Shown: positions 1 through 8,104 of the stretch, one piece after another
Layout: every line of letters begins with the position of its first letter
How positions within the stretch are numbered: position 1 is the stretch's first letter
DNA from: CALROG01 sp943369755
GTDB taxonomy: Bacteria; Pseudomonadota; Gammaproteobacteria; Burkholderiales; Burkholderiaceae_C
Direction of reading: 5' to 3'
Assembly (NCBI GenBank): GCA_943369755.1
Contig: CALROG020000011.1
Span: 1 to 64,000 of the forward strand
DNA length: 64,000 bases
Notes under the pieces: model-generated
What the model saw: the letters and a program-made list of their open reading frames with translations, nothing else
Told to the model about the DNA's origin: nothing
Database searches by the model: none
Program-made: the position numbers and the translations under genes

Positions 1-188
1 AGCCAGGCCCCGGCGCTGCGCGGCAAGCGGATGTCCCACACAATCTGCCAGGCCACCGGGTCGTGCCGCGCATTCAAAACACTGCTGAAACCCGTGCTGC
101 CCACACCCGCACCCAGGCCCAGCGTGGCCGCTGCCGCGAGCAGCAGGCCAACCGCCAACCAGAAGGCGCGGGGGTGCTGCGGGTTCAT
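1..188 (-). CDS. btuC: BtuC-like cobalamin ABC permease, N-terminal fragment
   Basis: The gene starts at an ATG at 188 and runs off the left edge of the window, so only about 62 residues are visible. They show a hydrophobic first membrane segment (about residues 9-30) followed by the VWDIRLPRSAGAW motif typical of FecCD/BtuC permeases. The start codon overlaps the stop of the upstream btuF gene (ATGA), so the two are translationally coupled. By context it is the inner-membrane subunit that passes cobalamin from BtuF into the cytoplasm. A siderophore permease of the same family is possible, but the B12 riboswitch and btuB upstream argue for cobalamin. Confidence 0.85.
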   Translation of the reverse strand, partial: MNPQHPRAFWLAVGLLLAAAATLGLGAGVGSTGFSSVLNARHDPVAWQIVWDIRLPRSAGAW

Positions 189-1036
189 CGGGCCTTCTCG
201 TTCAGGCATTGCGCCATCAGGCGGGCAGCCTCGGCCATGCGGGGGCCGGGGCGCACCAGCACGTCGGCTTGCGCGGCGCTGAAGACGCAAACCCGTTGCT
301 CGCGGATGGCCCGCATGGCGGCCCAGCCGGGGCGCTGCGCCAGGCCCTGCGCATTGCGCTCGCTGAGCATGATCAGGTCAGGGTCAGCGCGCACCACGTA
401 CTCGGGGTTGATCTTGGGAAACGGCCCCAGCTCGGGCGCAATGATGTTGCCTGCACCCAGGCGCGCCAGCAGCTCGCCAATGAAAGACTGCGGGCCCGCG
501 GCATACGGCCCGCTACTGGCCTCGAAGTACACCCGCTGCGCCCTGGCCCGCACAGAAAGCGACTGCGCCGCCGCCGAGACACCGGCGTCGATCGTGCGCC
601 AGATGCGCTGTGCGTCATCAACCTCCAGCACCTGCCCGAGCTTGCCGATCACCCGCTGTACATCGGCCACGTTGCGCGGCTCCAGGGCCAGCACCTTCAG
701 CCCCAGCGACTCCAGCCGTTCGATGCCACGAGACGAAATGGCGGCCAGCACCACATCGGGCTTGAGTGCCACCACCGCCTCCACGCTCGGGTCCACCCCG
801 CCGCCCACCTGCGGCAGGCTGCGCACCTGGGCCGGGTGGTTGGAATAGCGGTCTACACCGACCAGCCGGTGGCATTGGCCCAGCGCGCAAACGGTTTCAG
901 TCAGTGACGGCAACAGCGTCACGATGCGCTGCGGCGTGCGCGTCAAGGTAACGCTGACACCCCGGTCGTCGGTAACCTGCAGCGCGTGCACGCCGGCTGC
1001 CAGCAACAGCCACGCCAACAACACCAGCCGCTTCAT
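185..1036 (-). CDS. btuF: Cobalamin-binding periplasmic protein BtuF
   Basis: This 283-residue protein has a signal peptide (MKRLVLLAWLLLAAGVHA) followed by a helical-backbone periplasmic binding fold. The N-terminal lobe has the QRIVTLLPSLTETV motif, and the second lobe carries a GPQSFIGELLARLGAGNI segment seen in BtuF-like proteins. It would capture cobalamin released by BtuB and hand it to BtuC. Its ATG overlaps the stop of a small cobU-like reading frame upstream, and its stop overlaps btuC. The length fits the family (about 260-290 residues). A haem or siderophore ligand cannot be excluded from sequence, but the operon context supports B12. Confidence 0.88.
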   Translation of the reverse strand: MKRLVLLAWLLLAAGVHALQVTDDRGVSVTLTRTPQRIVTLLPSLTETVCALGQCHRLVGVDRYSNHPAQVRSLPQVGGGVDPSVEAVVALKPDVVLAAISSRGIERLESLGLKVLALEPRNVADVQRVIGKLGQVLEVDDAQRIWRTIDAGVSAAAQSLSVRARAQRVYFEASSGPYAAGPQSFIGELLARLGAGNIIAPELGPFPKINPEYVVRADPDLIMLSERNAQGLAQRPGWAAMRAIREQRVCVFSAAQADVLVRPGPRMAEAARLMAQCLNEKAR

Positions 1037-1113
1037 GCGCCGCCCTTCAGCGCCAGCATCTCTGCGCGGGCAGACTTGCCGCTGCGTTGGCCACCCGGGA
1101 TCACGTCATGCAT
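1033..1113 (-). pseudogene. Truncated cobU remnant (26 codons, P-loop only)
   Basis: Between the two binding-protein genes lies a 26-codon frame that starts with ATG at 1113. It begins MHDVIPGGQRSGKSARAE, which matches the start and Walker A region of adenosylcobinamide kinase CobU/CobP (GGxRSGKSxxAE). It stops after eight more residues, whereas the full enzyme has about 180. Its ATG overlaps the stop of the upstream gene (ATGCATGA) and its TGA overlaps the btuF ATG. The simplest reading is an internal deletion that removed most of cobU and joined its start to btuF. It may still be translated and serve to couple the flanking genes. Confidence 0.6.
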
Positions 1114-1918
1114 GGTGCTGGGCCCACTGCAACATGATGCGGTGCAGTTGTTCGACGCCGTCGGTCAATGCGGCAGGGCCGGGCTGCAGGATGTCGGCAC
1201 TCTTGATCTCAAACAGCTGCTGGTGTCGCACCGCATTCACCTGCTGCCAGCCCGGGCGCGCCGCCACTTTTTCAGCGCGAAACTTCTTGCCGCACCACGA
1301 GCCAATGATGATGTCGGGGTTGCGTCGAACGATCTCGGCACCGTCGGCAATGATGCGGTCCTTGCCCAGGCCTTGGCTGGCCAGCTCCGGGAACAGATCG
1401 TCGCCCCCGGCAATCCCGACCAGCTGCGACACCCAGCGGATGGCGCTGATGTGCGGCTCGTCCCATTCCTCGAAGAACACCCGGGGCCGGCGCGCCAGCG
1501 CCCGGCCCGCCGCTTCAATGGCCAGCAGCCGGGTGCGCATGGCCTGCAGCAGCACCAGCCCCTGCTGCGCCTGCCCAACCATGGCCGCCACCTGGTACAG
1601 CACCGAAAAAATCTCATCCACGCTGCGCTGATTGAACACCGTCACCTGCACGCCGTGGCGAATGAGGGCACTGGCAATGTCGGCCTGCAGATCAGAAAAC
1701 CCCAGCACGCAGTCGGGTTCAAGTGCCAGGATCTTGTCGATCCTGGCACTCAGAAAGGCGCTGACTTTGGGTTTTTCTTCGCGCGCCCGGCGCGGCCGAA
1801 CGGTGTAGCCCGAGATGCCCACAATGCGCGCCTCCTGGCCCAGCAGGTACAGCCACTCGGTGGTCTCCTCGGTCAGGCAAACAATGCGCTGCGGGCCCTG
1901 GGGAATCAACAGGCTCAT
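1106..1918 (-). CDS. B12-binding-like protein without signal peptide
   Basis: This 270-residue protein has the same helical-backbone metal/cobalamin-binding fold as BtuF. It opens directly with MSLLIPQGPQRIVCLTEETTEW, with no signal peptide, so it is predicted to be cytoplasmic. Later motifs include EEWDEPHISAIRWV and GSWCGKKF. I chose the ATG at 1918; the frame is open further upstream, but the added residues are basic and overlap the 3' end of btuB. It sits second in the riboswitch-controlled btu operon, 7 bp after btuB. Related signal-less proteins are annotated as cobalamin-binding proteins. Whether it binds B12 in the cytoplasm is an inference. Confidence 0.75.
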   Translation of the reverse strand: MSLLIPQGPQRIVCLTEETTEWLYLLGQEARIVGISGYTVRPRRAREEKPKVSAFLSARIDKILALEPDCVLGFSDLQADIASALIRHGVQVTVFNQRSVDEIFSVLYQVAAMVGQAQQGLVLLQAMRTRLLAIEAAGRALARRPRVFFEEWDEPHISAIRWVSQLVGIAGGDDLFPELASQGLGKDRIIADGAEIVRRNPDIIIGSWCGKKFRAEKVAARPGWQQVNAVRHQQLFEIKSADILQPGPAALTDGVEQLHRIMLQWAQHHA

Positions 1919-1925
1919 GGGGCGC

Positions 1926-3767
1926 TTACCTGGGCTGCCAGCGCAGCGTGAGGTAGAACGCGCGGCCCGGCTGGTTGTAGCCATAGGCGGTTTCGTACTG
2001 CCGGTCAGTCAGGTTGTTCAGCTTGGCCTGCAAGCTCCAGTCTTTGGCCACCTGCCAGTCGGCAAACAGGTCAAGCGTGCTGTAGGGGGCCAGGCTGCGG
2101 CTGTTGGCAACGTCTTCAAAACGCTGCCCCACATGCAGCAGCGAGCCACCATAGCGCCAGGCGCCCACCCGCCGGTCAGCAGCCAGCGCCACCTGCTGCT
2201 TGGCGCGCCGGGGCAACAGCAAGCCATTGAGTTCGTTGCGCGGGTTCAGCGCGTCAACGCTGGCACGCAACGCCCAGCCAGCCACCGCCCCCTCGTAGCC
2301 CAGCGTCCAGCCGTCGATGCGGGTGCGCGGAATGTTCACCGGCAGCGTGGTGCTGGTGATGTAGCCACGGATCTTGTTGTCAAAGCGGATGAGCTTGAGC
2401 GCGTGACCGCTGGCGGCCCAGCTCAGGCCGATATCGGTGTTGTTGCCGCGCTCGGGCTGCAACGCCGGGTTGCCAAAACGCGGAAAGTACAACTGGTTGA
2501 ACGACGGAGCCACAAAGCTGGTGCCATGCGACACATTGAAGCGCCAGGCCGGGTTGATGCGCCAGCCGTAGCCCGCAAAGCCGGTGCTGGCACCGCCAAA
2601 CTGCGAATTGCTGTCGTGCCGCGCATTGACCTGCCAGCTATGCTCGCCCGCGCTGCCATTCAATCCTGCAAAAATGCCATTGAGCGTGCGCTCGGTCACG
2701 GCATAGGCGGTGGAGCCACTGACTTTTTGCACCCGGCGCTCCAGCCCCGCCAGCACCGCGCCCAGCGGTGTTGCCACTGTGTTCTGCCAGCTCCACTGGT
2801 CTTGCTGGGTCTTGAAGGCCCCTGGGAAGTTGGCCACCAGGGTATTGCTGGTGTCACTGCCTTGCGCCACCCGCAGCTCGCTTAGCCAACCATCGGCCAA
2901 CTGGCCCTTGATGCCCGCTTGCAAGGTGCTGCTGCGCACCGCACTGCGGCTATCGGCACCGGGGCCGTCGTCAAAATGGCTGGTGCCGTCGGAATGCAGC
3001 ATCGACGCATCGACCCGCCAGTCGGGGTTGATCTGCAAGGCCAGCGAGGCGTTGACGGCGTCCTGCTTGAACGGGTCACGGTCGGCATTGAAGTTGCCAA
3101 ACTGCACATTGGCGTTGGTGGATGAAATGCCCTGCTCGCGCAACTGCTGCAGGCCCAGCGCCCAGGACCAGGCACCCTGCCCGCCCGTCGCGCCACCGCT
3201 CCACTGACGCCAGCGGTCACTGCCTACGGTGGCGGAGGCATAGGGGTGAAAGCCGGTCTTGCCGCGGCGGGTGAAAATTTGCACCACACCACCCACCCCG
3301 TCGCTGCCGTAAAGCGCCGACGCCGGGCCCTTGAGCACTTCGATGCGTTCGATCATGTCAACCGGAATGTTGTCCCAGCTTGGCGTGCCCGCCGTGGCCG
3401 AGCCGTAGCGCACCCCGTCAATCAACAAAATGGTGTGGCGCGATTCAGTGCCACGGATGAACACACTGGAGGTTTTGCCGGTGGCACCGTTGGCGCTCAT
3501 TTGCAGCCCGGCAGTGCGCGCCAGCAGCTCGGGCAGTGTGCGCGCGGTAGAGGCCTCGATCGCCTCCCGGTTAACTACCACCACCTCGCTCACCAGTTCG
3601 TCAGAACGGGTCGGGTTGCGGGTGGCGGTGACCACGGTTTCACGTAGTGCGGCCACCACCGTGGCCGCTGCGGGTGCAGCCTGGGAGATTTGTGAAAAAG
3701 ACGGAAATGCGGCGGCCAAAGCCAATGGCAGCAGGGCCAGGCGCGCGCAGCGGTTGCGATTGCTCAT
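1926..3767 (-). CDS. btuB: TonB-dependent vitamin B12 receptor BtuB
   Basis: This 613-residue outer-membrane receptor moves cobalamin into the periplasm using TonB energy. It has a signal peptide (about residues 1-30), a TonB box (ETVVTA, about 43-48), a plug domain (LPELLARTAGLQMSANG, SVFIRGTESRHTILLIDGVRYG, IERIEVLKGPASALYGSDGVGGV) and a C-terminal 22-strand barrel. The ATG at 3767 is chosen because it is followed by a good signal peptide; an open frame further upstream runs through the riboswitch. It is the first gene of the btu operon. The riboswitch and neighbours make B12 the likely substrate. Confidence 0.93.
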   Translation of the reverse strand: MSNRNRCARLALLPLALAAAFPSFSQISQAAPAAATVVAALRETVVTATRNPTRSDELVSEVVVVNREAIEASTARTLPELLARTAGLQMSANGATGKTSSVFIRGTESRHTILLIDGVRYGSATAGTPSWDNIPVDMIERIEVLKGPASALYGSDGVGGVVQIFTRRGKTGFHPYASATVGSDRWRQWSGGATGGQGAWSWALGLQQLREQGISSTNANVQFGNFNADRDPFKQDAVNASLALQINPDWRVDASMLHSDGTSHFDDGPGADSRSAVRSSTLQAGIKGQLADGWLSELRVAQGSDTSNTLVANFPGAFKTQQDQWSWQNTVATPLGAVLAGLERRVQKVSGSTAYAVTERTLNGIFAGLNGSAGEHSWQVNARHDSNSQFGGASTGFAGYGWRINPAWRFNVSHGTSFVAPSFNQLYFPRFGNPALQPERGNNTDIGLSWAASGHALKLIRFDNKIRGYITSTTLPVNIPRTRIDGWTLGYEGAVAGWALRASVDALNPRNELNGLLLPRRAKQQVALAADRRVGAWRYGGSLLHVGQRFEDVANSRSLAPYSTLDLFADWQVAKDWSLQAKLNNLTDRQYETAYGYNQPGRAFYLTLRWQPR

Positions 3768-3837
3768 GAGTAAAACAGACAGGACAAGTGCCCTCACCGG
3801 CTTCCCCGCCAGTGCATGGACGTCAAGGCGGCGCGCG

Positions 3838-4043
3838 AACGCACCACCACCTTGTTGGCCGGTATCCGGGCTGATGGAGCAACTCTTGTCGCCTTCCCAG
3901 GTGCGCGCTTCACACACCCAGTGGCCATTTGACAAAAGCGGAGCCCGAAGGCCCGTCCACTTACCGTTGCGGGGGCAGCGCAGGTTAGGTTGGCCGCTTT
4001 GGCCGTCCCTCCTGCTTCCCGTTGAACTGCGGCATGTGAACCA
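3838..4043 (-). ncRNA. Adenosylcobalamin riboswitch upstream of btuB
   Basis: On the minus strand this leader carries the conserved blocks of the cobalamin riboswitch in order: a 5' block AACGGGAAGCAGGAGGGACG, the B12 box core GCTGCCCCCGCAACGGTAAG, a CACTGG...TGGGAAGGC block, and a 3' AGCCCGGATACCGGCC block. It lies about 70 bases upstream of the btuB start. When adenosylcobalamin binds, family members shut off translation or transcription of the downstream gene. It therefore probably controls the whole btu operon. The 70 bases between it and btuB were not resolved into a clear terminator. Confidence 0.93.
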
Positions 4044-4110
4044 CACCGCGAGCACCAACCCCCATATTTTAGAGGTAAACGCAGTCACAAACCCTACAAT
4101 CATTTGCTGT

Positions 4111-4323
4111 ATGGCAAGCCCCTCCCACATCGAGCAAGTCGCCGAGCGCGTTGAGCGGCTGCTGCTGCGTTACGAGGAATTGCAGCGCACCAACCTCTTG
4201 CTGACCGAACAAGTCGATGCCCTCACGCAAGAGCGCGACTCCCTCAAGTCCCGCCTTTCCGCCGCGCGCTCACGGGTAGATGCCCTGCTGGAGCGCCTGC
4301 CTGACATCAAGAACGCCGCCTGA
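4111..4323 (+). CDS. Small coiled-coil protein, ZapB-like (TIGR02449/DUF904 type)
   Basis: This 70-residue protein is almost entirely heptad-rich (EQVAERVERLLLRYEEL, then TEQVDALTQERDSLKSRL), as expected for one long coiled coil. It lies directly upstream of zapA, with 4 bases between its stop and the zapA ATG. Small coiled-coil proteins at this position in beta- and gammaproteobacteria are annotated as TIGR02449/DUF904 proteins and resemble the division factor ZapB. A role in division-ring assembly with ZapA is an inference from context. Confidence 0.8.
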   Translation: MASPSHIEQVAERVERLLLRYEELQRTNLLLTEQVDALTQERDSLKSRLSAARSRVDALLERLPDIKNAA

Positions 4324-4327
4324 CAGC

Positions 4328-4690
4328 ATGGCCACTACCAAACAACTTGAAGTCCAGATCATGGGCCAGAGCTACTTGCTCGGCTGCCCCGAGGGCGGCG
4401 ACCAGCGCCTGCTTGAGGCGGTGGAAAAAGTAGACACCGCCATGTGCAAGATCCGCGACGCAGGCAAGGTCAAGGCGCGCGACCGCATCGCCGTGCTGGC
4501 CGCGCTCAACCTCGCCTTTGAGGTAACCGAGCGCAGCGCGGTGCCGGTGTTTCAGCCCTCGGGTTTCGCCAGTTCAGAATTCCCCGCCAATGGCCACGGC
4601 GCTGAAAACGAAGGTGAGTCCGAGGCACGCCTGAGCCACCTGCTGCAGCGCCTGGACCGCGCGCTGGGCAACGACGGCCGGCTACTCTGA
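4328..4690 (+). CDS. zapA: Cell division protein ZapA
   Basis: This 120-residue protein starts with KQLEVQIMGQSYLLGCPEG, the typical ZapA beta-strand region, followed by a helix (LLEAVEKVDTAMCKIRDAG), the conserved ARDRIAVLAALNLAFE segment and a C-terminal coiled coil. ZapA binds FtsZ in the cytoplasm and bundles its filaments at the division ring. A low-complexity stretch near residues 75-98 separates the core from the last helix. The gene follows the ZapB-like gene by 4 bases and is followed by 6S RNA, an order conserved in many proteobacteria. Confidence 0.92.
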   Translation: MATTKQLEVQIMGQSYLLGCPEGGDQRLLEAVEKVDTAMCKIRDAGKVKARDRIAVLAALNLAFEVTERSAVPVFQPSGFASSEFPANGHGAENEGESEARLSHLLQRLDRALGNDGRLL

Positions 4691-4775
4691 AACCTGCTCG
4701 CCCGCAAGTTTTTTAGCAGTGCGGCGATGGTGTTTAGCAACGCAGCGGCGCGGTGGAAGGCCTACAATCCAAAGC

Positions 4776-4946
4776 GTCTGCAGTGCATGCCGGGCTTTAT
4801 ATTTCCTTGAACCAATGCTCTTAGAGCCCGGGCCTGGAACATCCCCTGGTGAGCGTGATCATCTCGCGTCAGATGAACCCAACGCCAGGTTGACCTAGCC
4901 CACCTGAACCCCGGTTCAGGATGCCGGTCCGGTGGCACTTGCAGAC
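4776..4946 (+). ncRNA. ssrS: 6S RNA
   Basis: The about 171-base transcript is bounded by a closing stem: GTCTGCAGTGC at 4776 pairs with GCACTTGCAGAC ending at 4946. Between the arms lie the elements expected for the large bulge that mimics an open promoter. A TACAAT box at 4763-4768 lies just upstream as the -10, and a CCTTTT run follows. The position right after zapA is the classic location of ssrS. 6S RNA binds the housekeeping sigma-70 RNA polymerase and reduces its activity in stationary phase. The exact ends are inferred from the stem. Confidence 0.85.
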
Positions 4947-4988
4947 ACCTTTTCTCTCTCCGCCTCTGGCAGTACCTCCCCCCTCCCC

Positions 4989-5804
4989 ATGACATTCGAA
5001 CCCCTGCTGATCCTTGAACTCGCCCTGCTGGGCATTGGCACCGGGTTTCTCGCGGGGCTATTGGGCATTGGTGGCGGCATGCTGATGGTGCCGTTCATCA
5101 CGATCATCATGTCGGCGCGCGGTGTCGGGCCCGACCTGGCGGTGAAGATGGCGATTGCCACCTCCATGGCCACCATCATCTTCACAAGCATCTCCAGCGT
5201 GCGGGCTCACCACAAGCGCGGCGCGGTGCGCTGGGACATTGTCAAGCGCCTGGCTCCGGGCATCGTCATTGGCAGTGTGATCGGCAGTCTGGGCGTTTTT
5301 GCGCTGCTCAAAGGCAGCTACCTCGCCATCTTCTTCGGCCTGTTCGTGAGCTTTTCGGCCACCCAGATGTTCCTGGACAAAAAGCCCAAACCCACCCGTC
5401 AGATGCCGGGCACCGGTGGCCAGCTTGCGGCGGGCGGCGTGATCGGCTTTTTGTCGGGCCTGGTCGGCGCCGGCGGCGGCTTCATCAGCGTGCCCTTCAT
5501 GACCTGGTGCAACGTGGCCATTCACAATGCGGTGGCCACGTCGGCTGCGCTGGGCTTCCCGATTGCGGTGGCCAACGTGGCGGGCTACATCGTCAGTGGC
5601 ATGAACGTGCAGAACCTGCCGGCTGGCTCGTTTGGATATATCTGGCTGCCGGCGCTGGCGGTGATTGCCGCGGCCAGTTTTTTGACGGCGCCGCTGGGTG
5701 CCAAGGCGGCCCACGCGCTACCCGTGGGCAAGCTCAAGCGGGTGTTTGCCAGCATTCTGTACCTGCTGGCTGCCTACATGCTCTGGAAGGGGCTCAGCAG
5801 CTGA
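4989..5804 (+). CDS. TauE/SafE-family membrane permease
   Basis: This 271-residue integral membrane protein has about eight hydrophobic segments and the two glycine-rich repeats of the family (GFLAGLLGIGGGMLMVPF near residue 20 and GFLSGLVGAGGGFISVPF near 160). The ATG at 4989 is chosen because the frame further upstream overlaps 6S RNA. TauE/SafE proteins are thought to export sulfite, sulfoacetate or related organic anions. No sulfur genes are nearby, so the substrate is unknown. Confidence 0.85.
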   Translation: MTFEPLLILELALLGIGTGFLAGLLGIGGGMLMVPFITIIMSARGVGPDLAVKMAIATSMATIIFTSISSVRAHHKRGAVRWDIVKRLAPGIVIGSVIGSLGVFALLKGSYLAIFFGLFVSFSATQMFLDKKPKPTRQMPGTGGQLAAGGVIGFLSGLVGAGGGFISVPFMTWCNVAIHNAVATSAALGFPIAVANVAGYIVSGMNVQNLPAGSFGYIWLPALAVIAAASFLTAPLGAKAAHALPVGKLKRVFASILYLLAAYMLWKGLSS

Positions 5805-5821
5805 CCCGTCAGGCTGACGGG
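5805..5821. terminator. Possible bidirectional terminator hairpin
   Basis: A perfect 7-bp inverted repeat (CCCGTCA-GGC-TGACGGG) starts right after the TauE stop codon and just before the stop of the convergent binding-protein gene. It lacks a T-run on either side, so intrinsic termination is uncertain. Confidence 0.4.
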
Positions 5822-5826
5822 ACCGT

Positions 5827-6795
5827 TCAGGCGTCGGGCTTGACTCCGGCGGCCTTGGCCACTTGAGCCCACTTTTGCTGCTCGGCCTTGATGAAACTGG
5901 CAAACTTTTCGATGCTGCCGCCACCGTCTTCAGCGCCGTACTGCTCCATCTTTTCCTGCACGTCTGGCATGGACATGACCTTGTTGACGTCGTCGTTCAT
6001 GCGCTGGGCCATCGCCCTGGGCATCTTGCCAGGCCCCATCAGGCCGTACCACACCGTGGCTTCAAAGCCCGGGAAGCCGGACTCGTCCATCGTTGGCACA
6101 GTCGGGTGGCCCTTGGCGCGCTTCAGGCGGGTTTGCGCCAGCGCTATGGCCTTGCCGCCCTTGATGTGCGGGGTGGCCGATGTCATGGTTTCAAAGCAAT
6201 AGTTCACCTGGCCCCCAATCAGGTCAGTGATGGCCGGGCCCGAGCCACGGTAAGGCACATGCAGCGCAAAAATCTTGGCCTGCAGCTTGAACATTTCCAG
6301 CGCAAAGTGCTGGGCTGAGCCACCTCCGGCCGAGGCAAAACTGATCTTGCCCGGGTTCTTGCGGCACAGCTCGACCAGGTCCTTCACGTTTTTGGCGGGC
6401 TGGTCGGCATTGCAGATCAGGATGTTGGGCGTCACGCCCACCATGCTGATCGGCACAAAGTCTTTTTCGGCGTCGTAATTGAGCTTGGAGCCCATGGCCG
6501 GTGCCAGCGCATGGCTGTTGATATGGGCCATCAACAGCGTATTGCCGTCACCGGGCTGTTTGCTCACAAAGTCAGCTGCAATCACCCCTGCGGCACCGCT
6601 GCGGTTTTCGATCACGATCGACAGGTTCCACAAGGCTTGCAGCTTCTGCGCCACCACCCGCGCCAGCGCGTCGGTGCCGCCACCGGGCGGGAAGCCCACA
6701 ATGATGCGAACCGGCCCGTTGGGCAAAGTCTGGGCCTTGATCATGGGTGCGGCCAACGTGGCGGCGGCGGCGGTGATGAGGGTTCTGCGCTTCAT
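5827..6795 (-). CDS. Bug/TctC-family solute-binding protein
   Basis: This 322-residue protein has a twin-arginine-like or Sec signal (MKRRTLITAAAATLAAPM). It then shows the hallmark motifs of Bug (tripartite tricarboxylate transporter) binding proteins: RIIVGFPPGGGTDALAR, IENRSGAAGVIAADFV, ISFASAGGGSAQHFALEMFK, HVPYRGSGPAITDLIGGQV and GLMGPGKMPRA. Such periplasmic proteins bind carboxylates or related small anions. No TctA/TctB membrane subunits lie nearby. It lies 23 bp downstream of the aminotransferase gene on the same strand, so it may bind an organic acid linked to glyoxylate or serine metabolism. Confidence 0.9.
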   Translation of the reverse strand: MKRRTLITAAAATLAAPMIKAQTLPNGPVRIIVGFPPGGGTDALARVVAQKLQALWNLSIVIENRSGAAGVIAADFVSKQPGDGNTLLMAHINSHALAPAMGSKLNYDAEKDFVPISMVGVTPNILICNADQPAKNVKDLVELCRKNPGKISFASAGGGSAQHFALEMFKLQAKIFALHVPYRGSGPAITDLIGGQVNYCFETMTSATPHIKGGKAIALAQTRLKRAKGHPTVPTMDESGFPGFEATVWYGLMGPGKMPRAMAQRMNDDVNKVMSMPDVQEKMEQYGAEDGGGSIEKFASFIKAEQQKWAQVAKAAGVKPDA

Positions 6796-6818
6796 GGGGT
6801 TGTCTCCGTGCGGTGGTT

Positions 6819-8060
6819 TCAGGCTGCCTTGAGCAGGTTGTGTTGTGCCGGGTGACTGGCAAAGAAGTCCATGGCAGCCTGCACGCCCGAGCCAGCAAGC
6901 TTGACGCCCGCGAGCTTCAGGCCCATCTCGCAGCCCGCCAGTGCGGCCATCAGCGTCAGGTCGTTGCAGTCGCCCAGGTGGCCAATGCGGAACATGCGGC
7001 CTTTCACTTTACCCAGACCGGTGCCCAGCGAGCAGTCGAACCGCTCGTAAATGACACGGCGCACCGCGTCAGCGTCAATACCTTCCGGCACGATCACGCC
7101 AGTCAGTACCGGCGAAAACACCGCTGCGTCGGCGCACTGGATTTCAAGGCCCCAGGCCCGCACCGCGCCGCGTACGCCCTCGCCCCAGCGCAGATGGCGG
7201 GCAAAGGCAGCGTCCAGCCCACCGGGCTGGTTCAGCAGCATGTCACAGACTTCGTTCAGGCCGTACAACAGGTTGGTGTTGGGGGTATAGGGCCAGTAGC
7301 CAGCCTTGTTCATCTCAATGATTTCGTCCCAGGCCCAGAACGCCTTGGGCAGCGTGGCGGTCTTGCTGGCCTCAATGGCCTTGGGCGACACCGCGTTGAA
7401 GCTGATCCCCGGCGGCAGCATCAGGCCCTTTTGCGAGCCGCTAACCGTAACATCCACACCCCACTCGTCGTGCTTGTACTCGGCCGACGCCAAGCCCGAA
7501 ATGGTGTCCACCATCAACAGCGCCGGGTGCTTGGCGGCGTCAATCGCGCGGCGCACGGCGGCGATGTTGCTGGTCACGCCAGTGGAGGTTTCGTTGTGCA
7601 CCACGCACACGGCCTTGATGCGGTGCTGCGGGTCGGCCTTGAGCCGCGCCTCAATCAGGTCCGCCTGCACGCCGCGGCGCCAGCTGGTGGGCACGCCATG
7701 CTCGGTGCCCGGTAGTGCCAGTACTTCAGTCTGCACGCCCAGGCGCGTGGCCAGCTTGTTCCAGAGCGCGGCAAAGTGGCCGGTCTCGTACATCAACACC
7801 TGGTCACCGGGGCTCAACACATTGCAAAGCGCCGCCTCCCATGCACCGGTGCCCGACGCCGGGTAAATGATGACCGGGTGCCGGGTCTGAAAAATCCGCT
7901 TGATATCTGCCAGTACCTTCAGGCCCAGCGCGCCGAATTCGGGGCCCCGATGGTCAATGGTGGGCAGGCTCATGGCCCGCAGGATGCGATCGGGCACTGG
8001 CGACGGGCCCGGGATCTGCAAAAAGTGGCGGCCGGTGGGGTGAAAGTCTAGCGTCAACAT
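6819..8060 (-). CDS. Serine/alanine-glyoxylate aminotransferase
   Basis: This 413-residue PLP-dependent class V aminotransferase starts MLTLDFHPTGRHFLQIPGPS. It contains HRGPEFGALG, the substrate-loop ASGTGAWEAAL and the lysine motif DVTVSGSQKGLMLPPG, in which the lysine forms the Schiff base with PLP. It would transfer the amino group of serine or alanine to glyoxylate, making glycine. I chose the ATG at 8060; a 14-residue extension exists but would cover the operator at 8091-8104. The gene is divergent from a GntR regulator that has the same operator sequence. Confidence 0.87.
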   Translation of the reverse strand: MLTLDFHPTGRHFLQIPGPSPVPDRILRAMSLPTIDHRGPEFGALGLKVLADIKRIFQTRHPVIIYPASGTGAWEAALCNVLSPGDQVLMYETGHFAALWNKLATRLGVQTEVLALPGTEHGVPTSWRRGVQADLIEARLKADPQHRIKAVCVVHNETSTGVTSNIAAVRRAIDAAKHPALLMVDTISGLASAEYKHDEWGVDVTVSGSQKGLMLPPGISFNAVSPKAIEASKTATLPKAFWAWDEIIEMNKAGYWPYTPNTNLLYGLNEVCDMLLNQPGGLDAAFARHLRWGEGVRGAVRAWGLEIQCADAAVFSPVLTGVIVPEGIDADAVRRVIYERFDCSLGTGLGKVKGRMFRIGHLGDCNDLTLMAALAGCEMGLKLAGVKLAGSGVQAAMDFFASHPAQHNLLKAA

Positions 8061-8090
8061 GTCAAGCCTGTGTTCAGTCAAGACTCTATT

Positions 8091-8104
8091 TTTTGCATAC
8101 AAAA
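8091..8104. promoter_or_regulatory. TTTTG-CATA-CAAAA dyad upstream of the aminotransferase
   Basis: A perfect TTTTG-N4-CAAAA dyad lies about 31 bases upstream of the aminotransferase ATG. The same sequence, including the central CATA, occurs at 8722-8735 in front of the gntR gene. GntR (FadR-type) regulators often bind AT-rich dyads of this kind, so this is probably the operator of the neighbouring regulator. Confidence 0.65.
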
